A DNA stretch of 49,212 nucleotides from Actinomycetes bacterium (GTDB lineage: Bacteria; Actinomycetota; Actinomycetes; Propionibacteriales; Propionibacteriaceae), in NCBI GenBank assembly GCA_023419175.1, contig JAEZYG010000009.1:1-49212 (forward strand), read 5' to 3'. Each line of letters begins with the position of its first letter. Position 1 is the first letter of the stretch. Under the pieces are notes generated by a model that was given only the letters and a program-made list of their open reading frames with translations, ran no database searches and was not told the origin of the DNA. Position numbers and translations under genes: made by a program. This document shows, one piece after another, positions 7,309 to 15,608 of the stretch.

Positions 7309-8583
7309 TCATCCGCATACATCGGTAATAGAACCGACATAGCTTAAAACTTGTTCTTGAGCAGTGCAGATATCGGCATCGGGCATGATTCCCTCATTGC
7401 GAGATAAGGGGATATTGTGTCCTTTCACCCGACCGCTTGCTCCCAATAGCTGTTCAAATTTGGAAGGAGTGGCAGGAGTGATGACGCGGATATCGGAAGG
7501 ATCGACACCGTTGAGCTCGGCGGCTTTCGCGAAGGCGTCTGGACGATTCATCACCTCATCGACAAGTCCTTTTTCCTGGGCGGTAGCGGCATCGAAAAGA
7601 TAAGCTCCCAAGTCATTGCGGATAGTATCGGCAGGGATATTGCGATATTGGGAAACGAGCGAGACGAATTTGTCGTATTCCACTTCAATATTGTGAGTGT
7701 AATTCGCACGTTCTTCGTCGGTCATATCGCGGAAAGGATTACCAAAATCTTTCCCCTTGCCTTGGGTGAGATATTCAGATGTGATTCCTCCTGTCGTCTC
7801 CACACCTGATTGAAGGAGAGAGCCAGTAGTCGCTACCACATCGCGATAACGGGTGAGAGGCCCCATGATGACACCGATTGAGCCCACCATCGTCCCATAA
7901 TCAGCGATGATGTAATCGGCAGGAGCCATCGTGTACATTCCTCCTGAAGCGGATAGGGATTGGACGAAGGCGATAACTTTCTTGCCCGTCCGCTCCTGGT
8001 AGCGCGTGATCGCGTCGGCCATCGCGCGCGATCCTGTAATCGATCCTCCAGGAGTGTCCATGAGCAAGATCAGACCGTCTGCGCTATCGGCTTCTAACTG
8101 ATCGATTTGATCTGCAATCTCATAGCCATGAGTAGCAGCGGAAAATGTCGTTCCCGCGCTCGCTGTAATCGTTCCAGAAATGGAGAGGGCATAGAGGGTG
8201 TGATGGGCTGAATCGGAGCCGAAAATCGTCGTAGTCGCTATGGACGATGAATTCGTAGAAGAATCTACGCTATGCACCAGTGAAATGATCGATGAGACAG
8301 CGATCATACTGATAACGACTGCGATGATGCCTATTGCGACCATCAGGCCTAATCCCGCGCCTAAACCTGTAAGGAAAGCTGTGCCGAAACCACGTCGAGA
8401 CTTATGGGTGTGTGATATCTGATGGGATGTGGCAGGGCTAGATGTGCTGGCAGAATACGATGCCGATAGGGGAGTGCTCACCCCATATATCTGAGTCGTG
8501 CTCTCGCTAGTCGATTCGTAAGGGGGAAAATGACTATGGTTACCCTCAGGCGGATAGGGCGGTTCAGGGCGCTCAGACGTCAT
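7309..8583 (-). CDS. sppA: Signal peptide peptidase SppA-like membrane serine protease (S49)
   Basis: Membrane-bound S49 protease that in this family degrades signal-peptide remnants or membrane peptides. Residues 1-65 are a cytoplasmic, Pro/Ser/Thr-rich low-complexity tail ending in a basic KSRRG; one membrane helix spans about 70-103. The protease domain follows, with LMDTPGGSITGS (about 174-185), the nucleophile serine in SASGG (Ser213) and the general-base lysine in GKGKDFGNPF (about Lys278), placed as in the single-domain Bacillus SppA type. Its 424 residues are long because of the N-terminal tail. The start ATG 8583 has AAGGAG upstream. It is transcribed divergently from the HAD-trmI-proteasome operon and ends at a strong terminator. 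Confidence 0.9.
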   Translation of the reverse strand: MTSERPEPPYPPEGNHSHFPPYESTSESTTQIYGVSTPLSASYSASTSSPATSHQISHTHKSRRGFGTAFLTGLGAGLGLMVAIGIIAVVISMIAVSSIISLVHSVDSSTNSSSIATTTIFGSDSAHHTLYALSISGTITASAGTTFSAATHGYEIADQIDQLEADSADGLILLMDTPGGSITGSRAMADAITRYQERTGKKVIAFVQSLSASGGMYTMAPADYIIADYGTMVGSIGVIMGPLTRYRDVVATTGSLLQSGVETTGGITSEYLTQGKGKDFGNPFRDMTDEERANYTHNIEVEYDKFVSLVSQYRNIPADTIRNDLGAYLFDAATAQEKGLVDEVMNRPDAFAKAAELNGVDPSDIRVITPATPSKFEQLLGASGRVKGHNIPLSRNEGIMPDADICTAQEQVLSYVGSITDVCG

Positions 8584-8682
8584 CGTGGCTCCTTTCGTGT
8601 TGAGCCTAACAATATCTCTTTATCGGTAGCGTCATCTAGATTTAGACGATAATTCGCCTCTGACTATCTTCCCTGAGAGAAT

Positions 8683-9381
8683 ATGCGGGTGAATAGTCGC
8701 GATCTGATGGAAGCCGTACTGTGGGATTTCGATGGGACGCTGATCGATACCGAGCCCGTATGGGTCTCGTGCGAGATCGAGATGCTAGCTGAATGGTCTG
8801 TCCCGTGGACAAGAGAACAAGGATATGAACTTTCGGGGATGAATTGGAAGGCATCCACCGAAATTTTGCGAGCTCACAGCTTAAAACACGGATTCTCCTA
8901 TGAGGGAGAGGATGCTGAACTCTATCGCGATTTAGTTGACCGCGTCGTTGCCCATGTCGCCGATCATGAGCTTCCGTGGCGACCGGGAGTGCCACAGTTG
9001 TTGGAAGAATTAAGTGAAAATGGCATCCCCATGGCGATCGTCTCAGCGAGTCCGCGACGTCTGCTCGATGCTGGCTTGGCGCGGATGCCGCACGTTTTCG
9101 ATGTGGTGGTAGATGGTTCTCAAGTCGTCCATGGGAAGCCTGATCCTGAAGGTTATCTACTTGCTGCTCACCGTTTAGGGGTTGAGATTTCCAACTCATT
9201 GGTCATTGAAGATTCTGTGAGCGGATCTCAAGCTGGTTATCGAGCTGGTGCGACAGTCATCGCTGTCCCCAGCGTCCATCCGATTGAGAAAAGCGAGCAA
9301 TTAACTCTTATCGATTCTCTAGAAGGAGTCGATCTTGCAGCATTGACGACATTGTGGCACCAGGGAAAGGACAGACGATGA
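8683..9381 (+). CDS. HAD-superfamily phosphatase/phosphoglucomutase-like hydrolase
   Basis: Haloacid-dehalogenase-type hydrolase (beta-phosphoglucomutase/GPH-like subfamily I). It has the nucleophile motif DFDGTLIDTEP with Asp15 and Asp17, a serine in VSASP (Ser121), the lysine in HGKPDPEGY (Lys152) and the metal-binding pair in EDSVSG (Glu176/Asp177), so all four HAD motifs are intact. Its substrate cannot be predicted. The start is ATG 8683, 12 bases after a TATCTT -10-like hexamer, with GAGAG close by; ATG 8707 is an alternative. Its stop overlaps the trmI start (ATGA), so it heads the operon leading to the proteasome genes, as HAD genes do in many actinobacteria. Confidence 0.88.
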   Translation: MRVNSRDLMEAVLWDFDGTLIDTEPVWVSCEIEMLAEWSVPWTREQGYELSGMNWKASTEILRAHSLKHGFSYEGEDAELYRDLVDRVVAHVADHELPWRPGVPQLLEELSENGIPMAIVSASPRRLLDAGLARMPHVFDVVVDGSQVVHGKPDPEGYLLAAHRLGVEISNSLVIEDSVSGSQAGYRAGATVIAVPSVHPIEKSEQLTLIDSLEGVDLAALTTLWHQGKDRR

Positions 9382-10328
9382 GCGACCAACAGCAGGTGAG
9401 TTATTCCGGGATGACCACAGGACCTCTTCAGGCAGGGGAATGGGTGGGCATCACCGATGCCAAGGGCAATCGTAAATCCATTCAGCTCACTCCTGGCCGC
9501 ATCCATCACACCACCAAGGGAGCTCTCAGTCACGATCAGATCATTGGGTGTGAGGAGGGAAGTGTCGTCTCCACGGTGGGAGGATTGCACTATACGGTCT
9601 TTCGCCCCCTTCTCAATGAATATATGGTGACCATGCCGCGTGGGGCGGCGGTGATCTATCCGAAAGATACCGCCCAGATCCTGATGCGAGCCGATATTTT
9701 CCCTGGAGCTCGAGTTTTGGAAGCAGGCGTTGGATCGGGAGCTCTCAGTTTGGGAATCCTGCGCGCCATTGGGGCAGAAGGCATCTTGTACTCCTATGAG
9801 AGACGGGAAGAATTTGCCACGATCGCTCAAGCGAATGTCGCTCAATGGATGAAAGGACAGCCGTCCAACTGGCATCTTCGTCTCGGAGATCTGGTTGAAA
9901 GCTGTACGGATGACCCTGTGGACAGAGTCATCCTCGATATGCTCGCCCCTTGGGAGTGTATCGACAGGGTCGCCGAAGTGCTTGTTCCCGGTGGATTGAT
10001 CTGCTGCTATGTGGCGACGACGACACAGATGGGACGGGTGACCGATCAATTGCGTGCCCATGGCTCCTTTACCGAACCGTGGCTTTCGGAGACCACCATT
10101 AGAGAATGGCATGCCGAAGGTTTGGCGATCAGACCAGCTCATGGTGCTTCGTCCCATACGGGATTCTTGGTGATCGCCAGACGCATGGCTCATGGAGTAT
10201 CGGCGCCGATGAGAAGGAGACGTCCCGCTCCTGGCGCCTATGGGCCGGATTATCACGGGCCGATCCCTAAGAATATTGCCGCAGAAAAGATCGCCGATTC
10301 CACCCGTGTCGCTGATGAACGCGGTTGA
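9378..10328 (+). CDS. trmI: tRNA (adenine-58 N1)-methyltransferase TrmI
   Basis: Makes m1A58 in the tRNA T-loop, using SAM. The protein (316 residues from ATG 9378) has an N-terminal beta domain, the YPKD motif (~94-97) and the SAM-binding VLEAGVGSGALS (~113-124). A catalytic-region DMLAPWE near 190 replaces the more usual DLPxPW. The C terminus carries a Pro/Arg-rich tail of about 45 residues. The ATG overlaps the HAD stop (ATGA), indicating translational coupling. In mycobacteria and streptomycetes the next genes are the proteasomal ATPase, dop and pup; here the next gene is prcB, 28 bases after the stop. Confidence 0.94.
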   Translation: MSDQQQVSYSGMTTGPLQAGEWVGITDAKGNRKSIQLTPGRIHHTTKGALSHDQIIGCEEGSVVSTVGGLHYTVFRPLLNEYMVTMPRGAAVIYPKDTAQILMRADIFPGARVLEAGVGSGALSLGILRAIGAEGILYSYERREEFATIAQANVAQWMKGQPSNWHLRLGDLVESCTDDPVDRVILDMLAPWECIDRVAEVLVPGGLICCYVATTTQMGRVTDQLRAHGSFTEPWLSETTIREWHAEGLAIRPAHGASSHTGFLVIARRMAHGVSAPMRRRRPAPGAYGPDYHGPIPKNIAAEKIADSTRVADERG

Positions 10329-10356
10329 TACTTCAGGGACTAAGGTGGAATGCGCT

Positions 10357-11133
10357 ATGACAGATGACCAGATCAATCAGATATTACCCTCCTCGTTTTT
10401 TCACTATGCCTCGCAGATATCTCCTGAAATCTTGCCGGCTGCTAAGGGTGATTTGCATAACGATCTTCAGCTCAGACATGGAACCACTATTGTCGCTGCC
10501 ACCTATAACGGTGGGGTGGTGATGGCAGGAGATAGGCGGGCGACGATCGGTAATATCATCGCTCAGCGTGATATCGAGAAGGTTTTTTCTGCAGATGAAT
10601 TTTCCATCGTCGGTATCGCAGGAGTAGCCGGTTTAGCCGTTGAAATGGTGCGTCTATTCACTGTCGAGCTTGAACATTATGAAAAAATCGAGCAGTTTTC
10701 CCTCTCGTTGGACGGTAAAGCAAATCGTCTCGCGGCTCTGGTTAGAGCCAACCTACCGATGGCAATGAAGGGGTTGGCTATTCTTCCTCTCTTTGCTGGA
10801 TGGGATCAAAGCCGTCGTCAAGGAAGAATTTTTAGTTATGACGTTGCTGGCGGACGCTATGAGGAAAGCGGTTTTCACGCGGTGGGTTCTGGAGCCGCCT
10901 ATGCGAGGGGATCGTTGAAGAAAACTCACCGTAGCGATGCCGATGAATCTGTCGCAATCTCGGCTGTCATTCGCTCTCTTTATGACGCTGCTGATGACGA
11001 TTCAGCTACTGGAGGTCCCGATCTGGCTCGCTCCATCTTCCCCATCGTCATGACTGCGAGTGAATCGGGAGTGACGGTTTTAGAAGCTGACGAGGTCGCC
11101 TCGCTTACCGCTGCAGTTTTGGAGGAAATGTGA
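10357..11133 (+). CDS. prcB: 20S proteasome beta subunit (catalytic)
   Basis: Forms the proteolytic inner rings of the actinobacterial 20S proteasome. I choose ATG 10357 because AAGGTGG lies 8 bases upstream; ATG 10315 is possible but would overlap trmI. The propeptide is then 42 residues, ending ...LRHG, and contains a SSFFHYA motif typical of actinobacterial PrcB propeptides. Mature numbering gives Thr1 (residue 43), Asp17 (MAGDRR) and Lys33, so the Ntn-hydrolase active site is complete. GIAGVAGLAVEMVRL and HAVGSGAAYARGSLK match the mycobacterial protein. Length is 258 residues. The stop overlaps the prcA GTG. No ARC/Mpa, dop or pup gene precedes it. Confidence 0.96.
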   Translation: MTDDQINQILPSSFFHYASQISPEILPAAKGDLHNDLQLRHGTTIVAATYNGGVVMAGDRRATIGNIIAQRDIEKVFSADEFSIVGIAGVAGLAVEMVRLFTVELEHYEKIEQFSLSLDGKANRLAALVRANLPMAMKGLAILPLFAGWDQSRRQGRIFSYDVAGGRYEESGFHAVGSGAAYARGSLKKTHRSDADESVAISAVIRSLYDAADDDSATGGPDLARSIFPIVMTASESGVTVLEADEVASLTAAVLEEM

Positions 11134-11840
11134 GTCTTCCTTATTACGTATCACCTGAACAGGTGATGAAGGATCGTGCTGAATATGCGCGTAAAGGAAT
11201 TCAACGTGGACGCTCGGTCATCGTCGCACGCTATCGTGATGGCATCGTTATGATCGCCGATAATCCCAGTCAGAGCTTGAAAAAAATCGGTGAGATCTAT
11301 GACAGAATCGCTTTTGCGGCGGTAGGACGTTATCACGAATTTGAGCAATTGCGTATGGAAGGAATCCGCTATGCCGACCTGCGCGGATATGCCTATGACA
11401 GGCGCGATGTCACCGCTCAAGGTCTAGCAAATCACTATGCGCAGCGTCTTGGATATGCATTTAGCTCATCGATCGATAAGCCTTTCGAGGTTGAATTGGT
11501 TGTTGCAGAAATTGCAGATTCTTGTGAAGATGATCGCATTTTTACCATCGGCTTTGATGGCACAATCACCGATGAAGCCGACCTGGCGATCATCGGTGGA
11601 CAATCTCATCTGTGGCGTGATTATCTGAGTGAAAACTATCGGCCACAGATGGATCTCAATCAGCTTATCGCTACCGTCTCCTCCCTTATGGGACAAAGAT
11701 CATGTCTTGAAATTGCCTGTTTGGATCGGACGATGAAGAAGCGGCGTCGTTTTAGACGCATCTCTTCACAGACCATCGACGATATCCTCACAGGCTCCGT
11801 AGTGTTCGATGAAAGTTCACCTGATGGATCTCAGCGCTAA
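11130..11840 (+). CDS. prcA: 20S proteasome alpha subunit
   Basis: Outer-ring gate-forming subunit. It begins with PYYVSPEQVMKDR and ARKGI, very close to mycobacterial PrcA (N-terminal gate plus helix H0), then RGYAYDRRDVT and a C-terminal RRFRRIS. There is no active-site threonine, as expected for an alpha subunit. Start GTG 11130 overlaps the prcB stop by 4 bases, with GGAGG just upstream (11121-11125), so the two subunits are translationally coupled for equal stoichiometry. Its 236 residues are slightly shorter than the 248 of M. tuberculosis because of a shorter loop in the last third. Its 3' end overlaps tyrA by 17 bases. No pafA follows. Confidence 0.96.
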   Translation: MSLPYYVSPEQVMKDRAEYARKGIQRGRSVIVARYRDGIVMIADNPSQSLKKIGEIYDRIAFAAVGRYHEFEQLRMEGIRYADLRGYAYDRRDVTAQGLANHYAQRLGYAFSSSIDKPFEVELVVAEIADSCEDDRIFTIGFDGTITDEADLAIIGGQSHLWRDYLSENYRPQMDLNQLIATVSSLMGQRSCLEIACLDRTMKKRRRFRRISSQTIDDILTGSVVFDESSPDGSQR

Positions 11841-12897
11841 TTCTCCTGTCGTCATCGTCGGAGCTGGGTTGATCGGGGCATCCTTGGGATGTGCTCTCGT
11901 TGAACGCGGGGTTGAGGTTTTCCTATCAGATGTGAATCCAGTACATGCTGCGGTAGCGGCGAGCCGAGGAGCTGGACGCCTTGATCCAGTTGATCCTCGC
12001 CAGGTAAAAGCGGTTTTTGTCGCGGTTCCACCAGATAGATGTGCTCAGGTGATCGCTGAATCTTTAGAACGTTATCCCTATGCTGCCGTGAGCGATACCG
12101 CTTCAGTCAAAGCTGAGATTATGGCATCTGTTGCAGAGCACGATCACAAAGAGCGCTATGTCGGAGGTCATCCCATGGCGGGCTCTCATCATGCCGGTCC
12201 GCTGATGGCGATGTCGAAGATGTTTAGCGAACGGACGTGGGTTCTTACCTGTAGCGACGATACGAGCGATGAGGCGATCGCGACGATAACGGCACTGATC
12301 GATGCGACGGGGGCTAGACGGGTAAATGTTGATCCTGTCGATCATGATCGGATCGTGGCAGCTTTATCTCACCTTCCTCAATTGGTCAGTTCGTTGACTG
12401 CTGCTCAGTTAGTCGATATCGCTCCTAGTGAGTTGAATTTAGCAGGGCAAGGTTTACGTGATGTGACCCGTATTGCAGCATCTGATGTCGAGTTGTGGCG
12501 TCAGATCATCAGGGCGAACGATCAGGCGGTCTACGAGCGTTTATGTACGTTGCGAGACGATTTGGATCATCTGCTTAACCATTTCGATTCCGATGAGACG
12601 ATTGTCGATCTGCTGACCCGTGGTAATAGGGGAGTTGAACAGATCCCGAGTAGGGCGGGTAAAGATATGCGTTGTTTGGCGCGCGTCATCGTCGCTATTC
12701 CCGACACTCCTGGCGCTATCGCTTCTTTGGTGACGAAGATCTGTGCTTGGGGAGTCAATATCGAAGATTTATCGATCGAACATGATCCCGTTGAAAATCG
12801 CGGCTATCTATCGATCGATGTGTCGACCGATGAAGCTGACCGTTTACGCCAATCGCTCATGGAAGCCGGTTGGACTATCTATGGTGAGAGGATCTGA
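11824..12897 (+). CDS. tyrA: Prephenate dehydrogenase with C-terminal ACT domain
   Basis: NAD(P)-dependent oxidative decarboxylation of prephenate to 4-hydroxyphenylpyruvate in tyrosine synthesis. A Rossmann motif GAGLIGASLG lies at residues 13-22. SDTASVKAEI and GGHPMAGSHHAGP are the prephenate-binding signatures. A C-terminal ACT domain (about 280-357, beginning LARVIVAIPDTPGAIASLV) suggests feedback control by tyrosine, by family analogy. I use ATG 11824 (357 residues), which overlaps prcA by 17 bases; an in-frame GTG at 11809 is less likely. Its stop overlaps the cmk ATG (TGATG), so prcB-prcA-tyrA-cmk looks like one transcript. Confidence 0.93.
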   Translation: MDLSANSPVVIVGAGLIGASLGCALVERGVEVFLSDVNPVHAAVAASRGAGRLDPVDPRQVKAVFVAVPPDRCAQVIAESLERYPYAAVSDTASVKAEIMASVAEHDHKERYVGGHPMAGSHHAGPLMAMSKMFSERTWVLTCSDDTSDEAIATITALIDATGARRVNVDPVDHDRIVAALSHLPQLVSSLTAAQLVDIAPSELNLAGQGLRDVTRIAASDVELWRQIIRANDQAVYERLCTLRDDLDHLLNHFDSDETIVDLLTRGNRGVEQIPSRAGKDMRCLARVIVAIPDTPGAIASLVTKICAWGVNIEDLSIEHDPVENRGYLSIDVSTDEADRLRQSLMEAGWTIYGERI

Positions 12898-13565
12898 TGA
12901 AAGCTGTCGTGATCGCCATTGACGGACCGTCTGGTTCGGGGAAATCGTCCACAGCCCGTGGAGTGGCTCAACGTCTTGGATATTCCTATCTGGATACTGG
13001 ATCGATATATCGCGCCCTTACCTATTACTGCTTGAATCATGGGATTGCTCCCGACGATAGCGATGAGGTTGTCAAGGCAGCCCATAGGATGCATGTGGAT
13101 GTGAATCCTGTGTGGAATGATTTTTCTATCAGCGTCGATGGTGTCGATATCAGCAGATATCTGCATGAGCCGCGCATCTCGGCGGTAGTGGCTCATTATG
13201 CTGGGATTGCGCAGGTGAGACTCGTCATGATCGATCTGATGCGCTCTGTGATCGATCGCTACTCTCCGATCGTCGTGGAGGGTCGGGATATCACCACCGT
13301 CGTTGCCCCTCATGCCGATGTCAGAATTCTTCTTCAGGCTTCCGATGAGGCGAGAATGGCTCGTCGTTCAAAGCAATTAGACGGCGCTTTGAATCGCGAT
13401 GACCTACGCGATCAAGTCGTCGGGCGCGATGCTCTCGATAGCCAGGTGAGCAATTTCTTAACTCCGGCAGATGACGGGGTATATGTGATCGATTCGACCT
13501 CGATGAGCTTGAACCAGGTTATCGAGATGGTGATAGACCTCTGCCATAGGGCAAAGATCGGCTAG
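12897..13565 (+). CDS. cmk: Cytidylate kinase
   Basis: Phosphorylates CMP/dCMP with ATP. The P-loop IDGPSGSGKSS sits at residues 8-18, followed by YLDTGSIYRALTYY. VEGRDITTVV (usually VEGRDIGTVV) and the lid-region RMARRSKQ are also present. The length of 222 residues is typical. ATG 12897 overlaps the tyrA stop. der follows 10 bases after the stop but has its own -10-like element. The cmk-der order is conserved in actinobacteria. Confidence 0.95.
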   Translation: MKAVVIAIDGPSGSGKSSTARGVAQRLGYSYLDTGSIYRALTYYCLNHGIAPDDSDEVVKAAHRMHVDVNPVWNDFSISVDGVDISRYLHEPRISAVVAHYAGIAQVRLVMIDLMRSVIDRYSPIVVEGRDITTVVAPHADVRILLQASDEARMARRSKQLDGALNRDDLRDQVVGRDALDSQVSNFLTPADDGVYVIDSTSMSLNQVIEMVIDLCHRAKIG

Positions 13566-13568
13566 CCT
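13563..13568 (+). promoter_or_regulatory. Candidate -10 element for leaderless der mRNA
   Basis: TAGCCT lies 7 bases before the der GTG, overlapping the cmk stop region. There is no Shine-Dalgarno between it and the start. No good -35 is visible at the expected distance, which is common in actinobacterial promoters. Confidence 0.4.
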
Positions 13569-13575
13569 AGTCAAT

Positions 13576-14919
13576 GTGAGTGAGTTTCAAGACGAGCAGG
13601 ATATTCAGCGCCCAATCGTCGCCGTCGTCGGTCGTCCCAATGTGGGCAAGTCAACCTTGGTCAACCGTATCCTTGGCAGGAGACAAGCGGTTGTCCAAGA
13701 CACCCCAGGGGTGACGCGGGATCGGGTGTCCTATGATGCCGAATGGGCTGGGCGTCACTTCGTCCTGGTCGATACAGGTGGATGGTCGTCCGATGCGACG
13801 GGTATGGCAGCTCAGATCGCTGAACAAGCCGAGATCGCCATTCAGCTCGCCGATGCGGTGCTCTTTGTTGTCGATGCTACTGTGGGAACTCTTGATGAGG
13901 ATGAGGCTGTGGTCAAGATCTTGCGCCGCTGCCATAAACCTGTGATCTTGGCAGCTAATAAGGTGGACGATCAGCGTAGCGAAGCTGATGCTGCAACCAT
14001 GTGGAATCTCGGCTTAGGGCAACCCTATCCAATCTCGGCTCTCCACGGACGAGGAAGTGGTGATTTGCTCGATGCCCTCATCGAGATCCTTCCCGAGCAG
14101 GGAAGCCATATTGTCAATAACGATGGTCCACGCCGTGTGGCAATTGTCGGCAAGCCCAATGTGGGCAAGTCCTCTTTGCTCAACAAACTGTCGCGTAAAG
14201 AGCGTTCGGTCGTCTCCGATATGTCGGGTACGACAGTTGATCCTGTAGATGAGATCGTCCAGATAGCGTCCACGACCTATCAGATGATCGACACTGCCGG
14301 TATCCGTAAGCGTGTCAAAGAGGCGTCGGGAAGTGAATATTATGCCTGGTTGCGCACTCAAGCGGCGATTGAACGTGCCGAATGCTGCATCGTTGTCATC
14401 GACTCTTCAGAACCCATCAGCGAACAGGACCTTAAAATTCTCGATGGGGTAGAAGAAGCTGGACGGGCTCTTGTCGTCGCCTATAACAAATGGGATTTGA
14501 CCGATGAGGAGCGTCGTCGCTATCTGGAACGTGAGATCGAAAGAGATGTCAACGTATGGCAGTGGGCTCCAAGGGTGAATATCTCGGCTTTGACTGGACG
14601 CAATGTCGAGAAGCTGTCGAAGGCGATTGAGCTATCCCTATCGGGTTGGGAAACCCGTATCCCCACAGGACAGCTCAACGCTTTTCTTGGCAGGATCGTT
14701 GCTGCCCATCCCCATCCGGTTCGAGGGGGTAAACAGCCTAGAATCCTCTTCGGTACCCAGGCGCAGGCATCTCCGCCACGGTTCTTGCTCTTCACCTCAG
14801 GTCAGATGGACGCCCAATATATTCGTTTCATCGAGAGGCGTTTGCGAGAAGAATATGGTTTTGAAGGATCTCCGATCCATATCGAGGTTCGGGCGCGTGC
14901 AAAGCGGAAGGAACGCTGA
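13576..14919 (+). CDS. der: Ribosome biogenesis GTPase Der (EngA)
   Basis: Essential tandem-GTPase acting in 50S subunit assembly. The first G domain has GRPNVGKST at residues 19-27, DTPGVTRDR, DTGGW and NKVD. The second has GKPNVGKSS from about 192, TTVDPVDE, DTAGIRKR and NKWD. The C-terminal KH-like domain (about 360-447) ends in a basic RARAKRKER tail. Its 447 residues are standard. The start is GTG 13576; the overlapping ATG at 13574 is out of frame. No Shine-Dalgarno is seen, so a leaderless start from TAGCCT is plausible in addition to readthrough from cmk. Confidence 0.96.
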   Translation: MSEFQDEQDIQRPIVAVVGRPNVGKSTLVNRILGRRQAVVQDTPGVTRDRVSYDAEWAGRHFVLVDTGGWSSDATGMAAQIAEQAEIAIQLADAVLFVVDATVGTLDEDEAVVKILRRCHKPVILAANKVDDQRSEADAATMWNLGLGQPYPISALHGRGSGDLLDALIEILPEQGSHIVNNDGPRRVAIVGKPNVGKSSLLNKLSRKERSVVSDMSGTTVDPVDEIVQIASTTYQMIDTAGIRKRVKEASGSEYYAWLRTQAAIERAECCIVVIDSSEPISEQDLKILDGVEEAGRALVVAYNKWDLTDEERRRYLEREIERDVNVWQWAPRVNISALTGRNVEKLSKAIELSLSGWETRIPTGQLNAFLGRIVAAHPHPVRGGKQPRILFGTQAQASPPRFLLFTSGQMDAQYIRFIERRLREEYGFEGSPIHIEVRARAKRKER

Positions 14920-14951
14920 GTTTCCAATTTCTCCTTAACTGTAAGTTCTGA

Positions 14952-14957
14952 TAATCT
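14952..14957 (+). promoter_or_regulatory. Candidate -10 element of tRNA-Pro
   Basis: TAATCT lies 24 bases before the mature 5' end of the tRNA. A short hairpin GGTC/GACC (14967-14979) sits between them, consistent with a short 5' leader removed by RNase P. The -35 region is weak. Confidence 0.4.
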
Positions 14958-14981
14958 TTCTTCTCGGGTCGCAAAGACCAT

Positions 14982-15058
<77 letters not shown>

Positions 15059-15059
15059 T

Positions 15060-15095
15060 AATCCCGGCATCTCAAGCGAAGATGTCGGGATTTTT
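15060..15095 (+). terminator. Intrinsic terminator after tRNA-Pro
   Basis: AATCCCGGCATCT and AGATGTCGGGATT form a 13-bp stem with one G-T wobble around a short loop, followed by TTTTT. It begins two bases after the tRNA CCA end. Confidence 0.85.
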
Positions 15096-15142
15096 AGCAC
15101 TTTAAGGATTTAGGATGGCGGTATCGAGTAAAGGAGAGATCG

Positions 15143-15607
15143 GTGAGTCGTTGCAGCGTCTATATTCCCTATGATGAGCATCTCGTCTCATCTTTGCTGA
15201 GTGGATCCAGCGAAGAACGCTACGGATATGCTGTGACAGATCAGCTCATGTCCACCTTTGATCTTAAAGGAGGAGATGAAGAAGAAGCTGAATATGCCGC
15301 AATGCTCCTCGCCTCCGTAGATGCGTGGTCGCATCATCGTCCACGGATCGTCTTCAGCTTTAGTGTGGAAAGCGCCCACTGCTTTACTCACGATCAACAA
15401 GCCCACAACGGTGGAGTGAGAATTACATGTTGTAGGAAAGAACTCACAGCTTTCTTTGTAGACGAAAAGAACGCCCCAGCTCCCGATGATCTAGCTGGCG
15501 ATCTCGATAGGGCATGGGAGGACAATCGGGTACAAGAAGCGTTGATCGACAATGCGATGCTGTGGCATGAACAGAGCGAGTTTGAAAAATTCTTCTCGCC
15601 CTCATAG
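15143..15607 (+). CDS. Conserved actinobacterial protein, possibly DUF6912
   Basis: A 154-residue acidic soluble protein with no signal peptide or membrane helix. Its start (CSVYIPYDEHLVSSLL) and length resemble the actinobacterial DUF6912 family (usually beginning MRVYVP-T), but I recognise this only weakly and no function is known. A mid-region HHRPRIVFSFSVE and a C-terminal DRAWEDN...LLWHE-like segment are the other conserved-looking parts. The GTG start at 15143 has AAGGAGAG upstream, so it is likely translated. It converges with the DUF2505 gene, with a single base between the two stop codons and no terminator. Confidence 0.65.
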   Translation: MSRCSVYIPYDEHLVSSLLSGSSEERYGYAVTDQLMSTFDLKGGDEEEAEYAAMLLASVDAWSHHRPRIVFSFSVESAHCFTHDQQAHNGGVRITCCRKELTAFFVDEKNAPAPDDLAGDLDRAWEDNRVQEALIDNAMLWHEQSEFEKFFSPS

Positions 15608-15608
15608 C

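Noticed and set aside
9237..10376. A 379-codon open frame on the minus strand across trmI
   Set aside because: It is antisense to the well-supported HAD and trmI genes, lacks family similarity and has no ribosome binding site, so it is a shadow of the coding strand.
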